The notes under the pieces are model-generated. The model saw nothing but the letters and a program-made list of their open reading frames with translations. It did no database searches and was not told the origin of the DNA. Below, one piece after another: positions 48,920 to 62,044 of a stretch of DNA of 64,000 nt. A program made the translations under genes and the position numbers. Every line of letters begins with the position of its first letter. Within the stretch, counting starts at the first letter, position 1. The DNA is taken from the NCBI RefSeq assembly GCF_022682495.2, contig NW_026527269.1, positions 744,001 through 808,000 of the forward strand. The letters are read 5' to 3'. The stretch comes from Desmodus rotundus (Eukaryota > Chordata > Mammalia > Chiroptera > Phyllostomidae).

Positions 48920-51900
48920 GATTCTAGATCCTGACACACCGCATTCTAGAATGCAGTATGCAAGGCAACCGTATCCTTGGAAACCGTATCCTAGGAAACC
49001 GCTTATATCAGGAGGCCATTGTGCTCAGAACCCGCACCACAAGATTCTAGATCCTGACACACAGCATTCTAGAAGGCAGTATCCAAGGCAACCGTATCCT
49101 TGGAAACCGTATCCTAGGAAACCGCTTATCTCAGGAAGCCGTTGTGCTCAGAACCCGCAACACAAGATTCTAGATCCTGACACACCGCATTCCAGAATGC
49201 AGTATCCAAGGCAACCATATCCTTGGAAACCGTATCCTAGGAAACCGCTTATCTCAGGAGGCCATTGTGCTCAGAACCCGCACCACAAGATTCTAGATCC
49301 CGACACACCGCATTCTAGAATGCAGTAACCAAGGCAACCGTATCCTTGGAAACCGTATCCTAGGAAACCGCTTATCTCAGGAGGACGTTGTGCTCAGAAC
49401 CGGCACCACAAGATTCTAGATCCCGCCACACCGCATTCTAGAATGCAGTAACCAAGGCAACCGTATCCTTGGAAACCGTATCCTAGGAAACCGCTTATCT
49501 CAGGAGGCCATTGTGCTCAGAACACGCACCACAAGATTCTAGATCCTGACACACCGCATTCTAGAATGCAGTAACCAAGGCACCGTATCCTTGGAAACCG
49601 TATCCTAGGAAACGGCTTACCCTGGAGGCCATTGTGCTCAGAACCCGCAACACAAGATTCTAGATCCTGACACACCGCATTCTAGAATGCAGTATCCAAG
49701 GCAACCGTATCCTTGGAAACCGTATCCTAGGAAACCGCTTACTCTGGAGACGATTGTGCTCAGAACCCGTCCCACAAGATTCTAGATCCTGTTACACCAT
49801 ATTCTAGAACACCGTATCCAAGGCAACCGTATCCTTGGAAACCATATCCAAGAAACCACTTATCTCTGGAGACCATTATTTTCAGAATCTGTTCCCAAGA
49901 TTCTAGATCCTGACACACCGCATTCTAGAATGCAGTATCCAAGGCAACCGTATCCTTGGAAACCGTATCCTAGGAAACCGCTTATCTCAGGAGGCCATTG
50001 TGCTCAGAACCCGCACCACAAGGTTCTAGATCCTGACACACCGCATTCTAGAATGCAGTAACCAAGGCAACCGTATCCTTGGAAACCGTATCCTAGGAAA
50101 CCACTTATCTCAGGAGGCCATTGTGCTCAGAACCCGCACCAGAAGATTCTAGACCCTGACACACCGCATTCTAGAATGCAGTATCCAAGGCAACCGTATC
50201 ATTGGAAACCGTATCCTAGGAAACGGCTTACTCTGGAGGCCATTGTGCTCAGAACCCGCAACACAAGATTCCAGATCCTGACACACCGTATTCTAGAATG
50301 CAGTATCCAAGGCAACCGTATCCTTGGATACCTTATCCTAGGAAACCGCTTATCTCAGGAGGCCGTTGTGCTCAGAACCCGCACCACAAGATTCTAGATC
50401 CTGACACACCGCATTCTAGAATGCAGTAACCAAGGCAACCGTATCCTTGGAAACCGTATCCTAGGAAACCGCTTATCTCAGGAGGCCGTTGTGCTCAGAA
50501 CCCGCACCACAAGATTCTAGATCCTGACACACCGCATTCTAGAATGCAGTAACCAAGGCAACCGTATCCTTGGAAACCGTATCCTAGGAAACCGCTTATC
50601 TCAGGAGGCCGTTGTGCTCAGAACCCGCACCACAAGATTCTAGATCCTCACACACCGCATTCTAGAATGCAGTATCCAAGGCAACCATATCCTTGCAAAC
50701 CGTATCCTAGGAAACCGCTTATCTCAGGAAGCCATCGTGCTCAGAACCCGCACCACAAGATTCTAGATCCTGACACACCGCATTCTAGAATGCAGTAACC
50801 AAGGCAACCGTATCCTTGGAAACCGTATCCTAGGAAACGGCTTACTCTAGAGGCCATTGTGCTCAGAACCCGCACCACAAGATTCCAGATCCTGACACAC
50901 CGTATTCTAGAATGCAGTATCCAAGGCAACCGTATCTTTGGAAACCTTATCCTAGGAAACCGCTTATCTCCGGAGGCCATTGTGCTCAGAACCCGCACCA
51001 CAAGATTCTAGATCCTTACACACCGCATTCTAGAATGCAGTATCCAAGGCAACCGTATCCTTTTAAACCTTATCCTAGGAAACCGCTTATCTCAGGAGGC
51101 CATTGTGCTCAGAACCCGCACCACAAGATTCTAGATCCTGACACACCGCATTCTAGAATGCAGTATCCAAGGCAACCGTATCCTTGGAAACCGTATCCTA
51201 GAAAACCACTTATCTCAGGAGGCCATTGTGCTCAGAACCCGCACCACAAGATTCTAGATCCTGACACACCGCATTCTAGAATGCAGTATCCAAGGCAACC
51301 GTATCCTTGGAAACCGTATCCTAGGAAACCGCTTATCTCAGGAGGCCATTGTGCTCAGAAACCGCACCACAAGATTCTAGATCCTGACACACCGCATTCT
51401 AGAATGCAGTAACCAAGGCAACCGTATCCTTGGAAACCGTATCCTAGGAAACCGCTTATCTCAGGAGGCCATTGTGCTCAGAACCCGCACCACAAGATTC
51501 TAGATCCTGACACACCGCATTCTAGAATGCAGTATCCAAGGCAACCGTATCCTTGGAAACCTTATCCTAGGAAACCGCTTATCTCAGGAGGCCATTGTGC
51601 TCAGAACGCGAACCACAAGATTCTAGATCCTGACACACCGCATTCTAGAATGCAGTATCCAAGGCAACCGTATCCTTGGAAACCGTATCCCTGGAAACCG
51701 CTTATCTCAGGAGGCAATTGCGCTCAGAACCCGCACCAAAAGATTCTAGATCCTGACACACCGCATTCTAGAATGCAGTAACCAAGGCAACCGTATCCTT
51801 GGAAACCGTATCCTAGGAAACCGCTTATCTCAGGAGGCCATTGTGCTCAGAACCCGCACCAGAAGATTCTAGACCCTGACACACCGCATTCTAGAATGCA

Positions 51901-52724
51901 GTATCCAAGGCAACCGTATCCTTGGAAACCGTATCCTATGAAACCGCTTATCTCAGGAGGCCATTGTGCTCAGAACCCGCACCACAAGATTCTAGATCCT
52001 GACACACCGCATTCTAGAATGCAGTAACCAAGGCAACCGTATCCTTGGAAACCGTATCCTAGGAAACCGCTTATCTCAGGAGGCCATTGTGCTCAGAACC
52101 CGCACCACAAGATTCTAGACCCTGACACACCGCATTCTAGAATGCAGTATCCAAGGCAACCGTATCCTTGGAAACCGTATCCTAGGAAACCGCTTATCTC
52201 AGGAGGCCATTGTGCTCAGAACCCGCACCACAAGATTCTAGACCCTGACACACCGCATTCTGGAATGCAGTATCCAATGCAACCGTATCCTTGGAAACCG
52301 TATCCTAGGAAACCGCTTATCTCAGGAGGCCATTGTGCTCAGAACCCGCACCACAAGATTCTAGATCCTGACACACCGCATTCTAGAATGCAGTAACCAA
52401 GGCAACCGTATCCTTGGAAACCGTATCCTAGGAAACGGCTTACTCTGGAGGCCATTGTGCTCAGAACCCGCACCACAAGGTTCTAGATCCTGACACACCG
52501 CATTCTAGAATGCAGTATCCAAGGCAACCGTATCCTTGGAAACCGTATCCTAGGAAACCGCTTATCTCAGGAGGCCATTGTGCTCAGAACCCGCACCACA
52601 AGATTCTAGACCCTGACACACCGCATTCTAGAATGCAGTATCCAACGCAACCGTATCCTTGGAAACGGTATCCTAGGAAACCGCTTATCTCAGGAGGCCG
52701 TTGTGCTCAGAACCCGCACCACAA
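48920..52724 (+). repeat. 3805-bp duplication unit, copy 1
   Basis: Order of content: H, a single T1 (49778-49898), an A-tail with GTATCATTGG and TTGGATACC, B' (50881), C'-like monomers with GGCAATTGCG, a TTCTGGAATG / CCAATGC copy (near 52260), and the first two monomers of A. The unit is 31 monomers minus 8 bp. It is followed directly by a second copy, and no difference was found at the diagnostic positions I compared. Confidence 0.9.
49778..49898 (+). repeat. Solitary T1 monomer
   Basis: T1 is intact (GTTACACCATATTC, ATTTTCAGAATCTG, TTCCCAA, 121 bp) but is followed at 49899 by an ordinary monomer. T2 and T3 are absent here and in the second copy of the 3805-bp unit. Confidence 0.9.
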
Positions 52725-55700
52725 GATTCTAGATCCTGACACACCGCATTCTAGAATGCAGTATGCAAGGCAACCGTATCCTTGGAAACCGTATCCTAGG
52801 AAACCGCTTATATCAGGAGGCCATTGTGCTCAGAACCCGCACCACAAGATTCTAGATCCTGACACACAGCATTCTAGAAGGCAGTATCCAAGGCAACCGT
52901 ATCCTTGGAAACCGTATCCTAGGAAACCGCTTATCTCAGGAAGCCGTTGTGCTCAGAACCCGCAACACAAGATTCTAGATCCTGACACACCGCATTCCAG
53001 AATGCAGTATCCAAGGCAACCATATCCTTGGAAACCGTATCCTAGGAAACCGCTTATCTCAGGAGGCCATTGTGCTCAGAACCCGCACCACAAGATTCTA
53101 GATCCCGACACACCGCATTCTAGAATGCAGTAACCAAGGCAACCGTATCCTTGGAAACCGTATCCTAGGAAACCGCTTATCTCAGGAGGACGTTGTGCTC
53201 AGAACCGGCACCACAAGATTCTAGATCCCGCCACACCGCATTCTAGAATGCAGTAACCAAGGCAACCGTATCCTTGGAAACCGTATCCTAGGAAACCGCT
53301 TATCTCAGGAGGCCATTGTGCTCAGAACACGCACCACAAGATTCTAGATCCTGACACACCGCATTCTAGAATGCAGTAACCAAGGCACCGTATCCTTGGA
53401 AACCGTATCCTAGGAAACGGCTTACCCTGGAGGCCATTGTGCTCAGAACCCGCAACACAAGATTCTAGATCCTGACACACCGCATTCTAGAATGCAGTAT
53501 CCAAGGCAACCGTATCCTTGGAAACCGTATCCTAGGAAACCGCTTACTCTGGAGACGATTGTGCTCAGAACCCGTCCCACAAGATTCTAGATCCTGTTAC
53601 ACCATATTCTAGAACACCGTATCCAAGGCAACCGTATCCTTGGAAACCATATCCAAGAAACCACTTATCTCTGGAGACCATTATTTTCAGAATCTGTTCC
53701 CAAGATTCTAGATCCTGACACACCGCATTCTAGAATGCAGTATCCAAGGCAACCGTATCCTTGGAAACCGTATCCTAGGAAACCGCTTATCTCAGGAGGC
53801 CATTGTGCTCAGAACCCGCACCACAAGGTTCTAGATCCTGACACACCGCATTCTAGAATGCAGTAACCAAGGCAACCGTATCCTTGGAAACCGTATCCTA
53901 GGAAACCACTTATCTCAGGAGGCCATTGTGCTCAGAACCCGCACCAGAAGATTCTAGACCCTGACACACCGCATTCTAGAATGCAGTATCCAAGGCAACC
54001 GTATCATTGGAAACCGTATCCTAGGAAACGGCTTACTCTGGAGGCCATTGTGCTCAGAACCCGCAACACAAGATTCCAGATCCTGACACACCGTATTCTA
54101 GAATGCAGTATCCAAGGCAACCGTATCCTTGGATACCTTATCCTAGGAAACCGCTTATCTCAGGAGGCCGTTGTGCTCAGAACCCGCACCACAAGATTCT
54201 AGATCCTGACACACCGCATTCTAGAATGCAGTAACCAAGGCAACCGTATCCTTGGAAACCGTATCCTAGGAAACCGCTTATCTCAGGAGGCCGTTGTGCT
54301 CAGAACCCGCACCACAAGATTCTAGATCCTGACACACCGCATTCTAGAATGCAGTAACCAAGGCAACCGTATCCTTGGAAACCGTATCCTAGGAAACCGC
54401 TTATCTCAGGAGGCCGTTGTGCTCAGAACCCGCACCACAAGATTCTAGATCCTCACACACCGCATTCTAGAATGCAGTATCCAAGGCAACCATATCCTTG
54501 CAAACCGTATCCTAGGAAACCGCTTATCTCAGGAAGCCATCGTGCTCAGAACCCGCACCACAAGATTCTAGATCCTGACACACCGCATTCTAGAATGCAG
54601 TAACCAAGGCAACCGTATCCTTGGAAACCGTATCCTAGGAAACGGCTTACTCTAGAGGCCATTGTGCTCAGAACCCGCACCACAAGATTCCAGATCCTGA
54701 CACACCGTATTCTAGAATGCAGTATCCAAGGCAACCGTATCTTTGGAAACCTTATCCTAGGAAACCGCTTATCTCCGGAGGCCATTGTGCTCAGAACCCG
54801 CACCACAAGATTCTAGATCCTTACACACCGCATTCTAGAATGCAGTATCCAAGGCAACCGTATCCTTTTAAACCTTATCCTAGGAAACCGCTTATCTCAG
54901 GAGGCCATTGTGCTCAGAACCCGCACCACAAGATTCTAGATCCTGACACACCGCATTCTAGAATGCAGTATCCAAGGCAACCGTATCCTTGGAAACCGTA
55001 TCCTAGAAAACCACTTATCTCAGGAGGCCATTGTGCTCAGAACCCGCACCACAAGATTCTAGATCCTGACACACCGCATTCTAGAATGCAGTATCCAAGG
55101 CAACCGTATCCTTGGAAACCGTATCCTAGGAAACCGCTTATCTCAGGAGGCCATTGTGCTCAGAAACCGCACCACAAGATTCTAGATCCTGACACACCGC
55201 ATTCTAGAATGCAGTAACCAAGGCAACCGTATCCTTGGAAACCGTATCCTAGGAAACCGCTTATCTCAGGAGGCCATTGTGCTCAGAACCCGCACCACAA
55301 GATTCTAGATCCTGACACACCGCATTCTAGAATGCAGTATCCAAGGCAACCGTATCCTTGGAAACCTTATCCTAGGAAACCGCTTATCTCAGGAGGCCAT
55401 TGTGCTCAGAACGCGAACCACAAGATTCTAGATCCTGACACACCGCATTCTAGAATGCAGTATCCAAGGCAACCGTATCCTTGGAAACCGTATCCCTGGA
55501 AACCGCTTATCTCAGGAGGCAATTGCGCTCAGAACCCGCACCAAAAGATTCTAGATCCTGACACACCGCATTCTAGAATGCAGTAACCAAGGCAACCGTA
55601 TCCTTGGAAACCGTATCCTAGGAAACCGCTTATCTCAGGAGGCCATTGTGCTCAGAACCCGCACCAGAAGATTCTAGACCCTGACACACCGCATTCTAGA

Positions 55701-56529
55701 ATGCAGTATCCAAGGCAACCGTATCCTTGGAAACCGTATCCTATGAAACCGCTTATCTCAGGAGGCCATTGTGCTCAGAACCCGCACCACAAGATTCTAG
55801 ATCCTGACACACCGCATTCTAGAATGCAGTAACCAAGGCAACCGTATCCTTGGAAACCGTATCCTAGGAAACCGCTTATCTCAGGAGGCCATTGTGCTCA
55901 GAACCCGCACCACAAGATTCTAGACCCTGACACACCGCATTCTAGAATGCAGTATCCAAGGCAACCGTATCCTTGGAAACCGTATCCTAGGAAACCGCTT
56001 ATCTCAGGAGGCCATTGTGCTCAGAACCCGCACCACAAGATTCTAGACCCTGACACACCGCATTCTGGAATGCAGTATCCAATGCAACCGTATCCTTGGA
56101 AACCGTATCCTAGGAAACCGCTTATCTCAGGAGGCCATTGTGCTCAGAACCCGCACCACAAGATTCTAGATCCTGACACACCGCATTCTAGAATGCAGTA
56201 ACCAAGGCAACCGTATCCTTGGAAACCGTATCCTAGGAAACGGCTTACTCTGGAGGCCATTGTGCTCAGAACCCGCACCACAAGGTTCTAGATCCTGACA
56301 CACCGCATTCTAGAATGCAGTATCCAAGGCAACCGTATCCTTGGAAACCGTATCCTAGGAAACCGCTTATCTCAGGAGGCCATTGTGCTCAGAACCCGCA
56401 CCACAAGATTCTAGACCCTGACACACCGCATTCTAGAATGCAGTATCCAACGCAACCGTATCCTTGGAAACGGTATCCTAGGAAACCGCTTATCTCAGGA
56501 GGCCGTTGTGCTCAGAACCCGCACCACAA
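52725..56529 (+). repeat. 3805-bp duplication unit, copy 2
   Basis: All markers of copy 1 recur at exactly +3805 bp, including rare variants (CCTTTTAAACC, TATCCCTGGAAACC, TTCTGGAATG, GAACACGCACC, CAACCATATCC). The left junction joins A monomer 2 to H monomer 1. After copy 2 the array continues normally into A monomer 3 (GTATCATTGG near 56583), so copy 2 ends at about 56529 with uncertainty of some 40 bp because the joined monomers are identical there. Confidence 0.9.
53583..53703 (+). repeat. Solitary T1 monomer (second copy)
   Basis: This is the +3805-bp counterpart of the T1 at 49778-49898. It is again 121 bp and again directly followed by an ordinary monomer in place of T2. Confidence 0.9.
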
Positions 56530-59106
56530 GATTCTAGATCCTGACACACCGCATTCTAGAATGCAGTATCCAAGGCAACCGTATCATTGGAAACCGTATC
56601 CTAGGAAACGGCTTACTCTGGAGGCCATTGTGCTCAGAACCCGCAACACAAGATTCCAGATCCTGACACACCGTATTCTAGAATGCAGTATCCAAGGCAA
56701 CCGTATACTTGCATACCTTATCCTAGGAAACCGCTTATCTCAGGAGGCCGTTGTGCTCAAAACCCGCACCACAAGATTCTAGATCCTGACACACCGCATT
56801 CTAGAATGCAGTAACCAAGGCAACCGTATCCTTGGAAACCGTATCCTAGGAAACCGCTTATCTCAGGAGGGTATTGTGCTCAGAACCCGCACCACAAGAT
56901 TCTAGATCCTCACACACCGCATTCCAGAATGCAGTAACCAAGGCAACCGTATCCTTGGAAACCGTATCCTAGGAAACGGCTTACTCTGGAGGCCATTGTG
57001 CTCAGAACCCGCACCACAAGATTCTAGATCCTGACACACCGCATTCTAGAATGCAGTATCCAAGGCAACCGTATCCTTGGAAACCGTATCCTAGGAAACC
57101 GCTTATCTCAGGAGGCCATTGTGCTCAGAACCCGCACCACAAGATTCTAGATCCTGACACACCGCATTCTAGAATGCAGTAACCAAGGCAACCGTATCCT
57201 TGGAAACCGTATCCTAGGAAACGGCTTACTCTAGAGGCCATTGTGCTCAGAACCCGCACCACAAGATTCCAGATCCTGACACACCGTATTCTAGAATGCA
57301 GTATCCAAGGCAACCGTGTCTTTGGAAACCTTATCCTAGGAAACCGCTTATCTCCGGAGGCCATTGTGCTCAGAACCCGCACCACAAGATTCTAGATCCT
57401 GACACACCGCATTCTAGAATGCAGTATCCAAGGCAACCGTATCCTTGGAAACCTTATCCTAGGAAACCGCTTATCTCAGGATGCCATTGTGCTCAGAACC
57501 CGCACCACAAGATTCTAGATCCTGACACACCGCATTCTAGAATGCAGTATCCAAGGCAACCGTATCCTTGGAAACCGTATCCTAGGAAACCGCTTATCTC
57601 AGGAGGCCATTGTGCTCAGAACCCGCACCACAAGATTCTAGATCCTGACACACCGCATTCTACAATGCAGTATCCAAGGCAACCGTATATTGGAAACCGT
57701 ATCCTAGGAAACCGCTTATCTCAGGAGGCCATTGTGCTCAGAAACCGCACCACAAGATTCTAGATCCTGACACACCGCATTCTAGAATGCAGTAACCAAG
57801 GCAACCGTATCCTTGGAAACCGTATCCTAGGAAACCGCTTATCTCAGGAGGCCATTGTGCTCAGAACCCGCACCACAAGATTCTAGATCCTGACACACCG
57901 CATTCTAGAATACAGTATCCAAGGCAACCGTATCCTTGGAAACCGTATCCTAGGAAACCGCTTATCTCAGGAGGCCATTGTGCTCAGAACGCGAACCACA
58001 AGATTTAGATCCTGACACACCGCATTCTAGAATGCAGTATCCAAGGCAACCGTATCCTTGGAAACCGTATCCTAGGAAACCGCTTATCTCAGGAGGCAAT
58101 TGCGCTCAGAACCCGCACCACAAGATTCTAGATCCTGACACACCGCATTCTAGAATGCAGTAAGCAAGGCAACCGTATCCTTGGAAACCGTATCCTAGGA
58201 AACCGCTTATCTCAGGAGGCCATTGTGCTCAGAACCCGCACCAGAAGATTCTAGACCCTGACACACCGCATTCTAGAATGCAGTATCCAAGGCAACCGTA
58301 TCCTTGGAAACCGTATCCTATGAAACCGCTTATCTCAGGAGGCCATTGTGCTCAGAACCCGCACCACAAGATTCTAGATCCTGACACACCGCATTCTAGA
58401 ATGCAGTAACCAAGGCAACCGTATGCTTGAAAACCGTATCCTAGGAAACCGCTTATCTCAGGAGGCCATTGTGCTCAGAACCCGCACCACAAGATTCTAG
58501 ACCCTGACACACCGCATTCTAGAATGCAGTATCCAAGGCCATCGTATCCTTGGAAACCGTATCCTAGGAAACCGCTTATCTCAGGAGGCCATTGTGCTCA
58601 GAACCCGCACCACAGGATTCTAGATCCTGACACACAGCATTCTAGAATGCAGTATCCAAGGCATCCGTATCATTGGAAACCGTATCCTAGTAAACGGCTT
58701 ACTCTGGAGGCCATTGTGCTCAGAACCAGCACCACAAGATTCCAGATCCTGACACACCGTATTCTAGAATGCAGTATCCAAGGCAACCGTATCCTTGGAA
58801 ACCTTATCCTAGGAAACCGCTTATCTCAGGAGGCCGTTGTGCTCAGAACCCGCACCACAAGATTCTAGATTCTGACACACCGCATTCTAGAATGCAGTAA
58901 CCAAGGCAACCGTATCCTTGGAAACCGTATCCTAGGAAACCGCTTATCTCAGGAGGCTATTGTGCTCAGAACCCGCACCACAAGATTCTAGATCCTGACA
59001 CACCGCATTCTAGAATGCAGTAACCAAGGCAACCGTATCCTTGGAAACCGTATCCTAGGAAACCGCTCTTCTCAGGAGGCCGTTGTGCTCAGAACCCGCA
59101 CCACAA
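56284..59106 (+). repeat. HOR unit 10, D/D' hybrid (about 23 monomers)
   Basis: A, B, C and D start in register (A-B 981, B-C 682, C-D 546 bp). The first D monomer has GGCCATCG, typical of D, but the next has CCTAGTAAACGG, typical of D', so C' has been skipped by an in-register exchange. Private changes are numerous (GTGTCTTTGG near 57317, TTCTACAATG near 57660, ATGCTTGAAAACC near 58424, CAGTAAGCAAGG near 58160). Its first two monomers overlap the end of the 3805-bp copy. Confidence 0.88.
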
Positions 59107-61679
59107 GATTCTAGATCCTGACACACCGCATTCTAGAATGCAGTAACCAAGGCAACCGTATCCTTGGAAACCGTATCCTAGGAAACGGCTTACTCTGGAG
59201 GCCATTGTGCTCAGAACCCGCACCACAAGATTCTAGATCCTGACACACCGCATTCTAGAATGCAGTATCCAAGGCAACCGTATCCTTGGAAACCGTATCC
59301 TAGGAAACCGCTTATCTCAGGAGGCCATTGTGCTCAGAACCCGCACCACAAGGTTCTAGATCCTGACACACCGCATTCTAGAATGCAGTATCCAAGGCAA
59401 CCGTATCCTTGGAAACCGTATCCTAGGAAACCGCTTATCTCAGGAGGCCATTGTGCTCAGAACGCGAACCACAAGATTCTAGATCCTGACACACCGCATT
59501 CTAGAATGCAGTAACCAAGGCAACCGTATCCTTGGAAACCGTATCCTAGGAAACCGCTTATCTCAGGAGGCCATTGTGCTCAGAACGCGAACCACAAGAT
59601 TTAGATCCTGACACACCGCATTCTAGAATGCAGTATCCAAGGCAACCGTATCCTTGGAAACTGTATCCTAGGAAACCGCTTATCTCAGGAGGCCATTGTG
59701 CTCAGAACGCGAACCACAAGATTCTAGATCCTGACACACCGCATTCTAGAATGCAGTATCCAAGGCAACCGTATCCTCGGAAACCGTATCCTAGGAAACC
59801 GCTTATCTCAGGAGGCAATTGCGCTCAGAACCCGCACCACAAGATTCTAGATCCTGACACACCGCATTCTAGAATGCAGTAACCAAGGCAACCGTATCCT
59901 TGGAAACCGTATCCTAGGAAACCGCTTATCTCAGGAGGCCGATGTACTCAGAACCCGCACCACAAGATTCTAGATCCTCACACACCGCATTCTAGACGCC
60001 GTATCCAAGGCAACCATATCCTTGGAAACCGTATCATAGGAACCGCTTATCTCAGGAGGCCATTGTGCTCAGAACCCGCACCACAAGATTCTATATCCTG
60101 ACACACCGCATTCTAGAATGCAGTAACCAAGGCACCGTATCCTTGGAAAACGTATCCTAGGAAACCGCTTATCTCAGGAGGCCGTTGTGCTCAGAACCCG
60201 CACCACGAGATTCTAGATCCTGACACACCGCATTCTAGAATGCAGTAACCAAGGCAACCGTATCCTTGGAAACCGTATCCTAGGAAACCGCTTATCTCAG
60301 GAGGCCGTTGTGCTCAGAATCGGCACCACAAGATTCTAGATCCCGACACACCGCATTCTAGAATGCAGTAACCAAGGCAACCGTATCCTTGGAAACCGTA
60401 TCCTAGGAAACCGCTTATCTCAGGAGGCCGTTGTGCTCAGAACCCGCACCACAAGATTCTAGATCCTGACACACCGCATTCTAGAATGCAGTATCCAAGG
60501 CAACCGTATCCTTGGAAACCGTATCCTAGGAAACCGCTTATCTCAGGAGGCCGTTGTGCTCAGAATCGGCACCACAAGATTCTAGATCCCGACACACCGC
60601 ATTCTAGAATGCAGTAACCAAGGCAACCGTATCCTTGGAAACCGTATCCTAGGAAACCGCTTATCTCAGGAGGCCGTTGTGCTCAGAACCCGCACCACAA
60701 GATTCTAGATCCTGACACACCGCATTCTAGAATGCAGTAACCAAGGCACCGTATCCTTGGAAACCGTATCCTAGGAAACGGCTTACCCTGGAGGCCATTG
60801 TGCTCAGAACCCGCAACACAAGATTCTAGATCCTGACACACCGCATTCTAGAATGCAGTATGCAAGGCAACCGTATCCTTGGAAACCGTATCCTAGGAAA
60901 CCGCTTATATCAGGAGGCCATTGTGCTCAGAACCCGCACCACAAGATTCTAGATCCTGACACACAGCATTCTAGAAGGCAGTATCCAAGGCAACCGTATC
61001 CTTGGAAACCGTATCCTAGGAAACCGCTTATCTCAGGAAGCCGTTGTGCTCAGAACCCGCAACACAAGATTCTAGATCCTGACACACCGCATTCCAGAAT
61101 GCAGTATCCAAGGCAACCGTATCCTTGGAAACCGTATCCTAGGAAACCGCTTATCTCAGGAGGCCATTGTGCTCAGAACCCGCACCACAAGATTCTAGAT
61201 CCCGACACACCGCATTCTAGAATGCAGTAACCAAGGCAACCGTATCCTTGGAAACCGTATCCTAGGAAACCGCTTATCTCAGGAGGACGTTGTGCTCAGA
61301 ACCGGCACCACAAGATTCTAGATCCCGCCACACCGCATTCTAGAATGCAGTAACCAAGGCAACCGTATCCTTGGAAACCGTATCCTAGGAAACCGCTTAT
61401 CTCAGGAGGCCATTGTGCTCAGAACCCGCACCACAAGATTCTAGATCCTGACACACCGCATTCTAGAATGCAGTAACCAAGGCACCGTATCCTTGGAAAC
61501 CGTATCCTAGGAAACGGCTTACCCTGGAGGCCATTGTGCTCAGAACCCGCAACACAAGATTCTAGATCCTGACACACCGCATTCTAGAATGCAGTATCCA
61601 AGGCAACCGTATCCTTGGAAACCGTATCCTAGGAAACCGCTTACTCTGGAGACGATTGTGCTCAGAACCCGTCCCACAA
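59107..61679 (+). repeat. F-G-H block, copy 5
   Basis: It is in register with copy 4 at +11,902 bp (F 59229, G near 59600, H 60822) and shares its CTGTATCC and TCCTCGGAAACC variants. The three monomers before H include two with GATCCCGACAC (near 60340 and 60590), a change otherwise seen after H monomer 3. Confidence 0.88.
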
Positions 61680-62044
61680 GATTCTAGATCCTGTTACACC
61701 ATATTCTAGAACACCGTATCCAAGGCAACCGTATCCTTGGAAACCATATCCAAGAAACCACTTATCTCTGGAGACCATTATTTTCAGAATCTGTTCCCAA
61801 GATTCTAGATCCTGACACACCACATTCTAGAACGCCGTATGCAAGGCAACCGTATTCTTGGAGTCCGTATCCTAGGAAACCGCGTATTCCTGTAGACTAT
61901 TATTCTCTCAACCCGACCAACAATATTCTAGATCCTGACACACCACATTCTAGAACACCGTGTCCACGGCAACTGTATCCTGGAAACCCTATCCTAGGAA
62001 ACCGCTTACTCTAGAGACCATAGAGCTCAGAACCCGTCCCACAA
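61680..62044 (+). repeat. Divergent trio T1-T2-T3, copy 5
   Basis: T1 61680-61800, T2 61801-61923 (123 bp) and T3 61924-62044. It is followed by one GATGCAAGATCC monomer that already has the CTTATCTCAGG form, so the second GATGCAAGATCC monomer and the J linker are missing. Confidence 0.9.

Noticed and set aside
52510..53133. Long open reading frame (207 codons) with a repetitive proline-rich product
   Set aside because: It is five joined monomers that happen to carry CAGTAT. The same frame is closed by TAA in many monomers and shifted in the 122-bp class. There is no conserved start context, no non-repeat domain and no neighbouring gene.
48920..56529. Assembly collapse or false duplication as the certain cause of the 3805-bp repeat
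   Set aside because: It cannot be decided from sequence. The junction is in register and biologically plausible, so it is kept as a finding with a read-based test.
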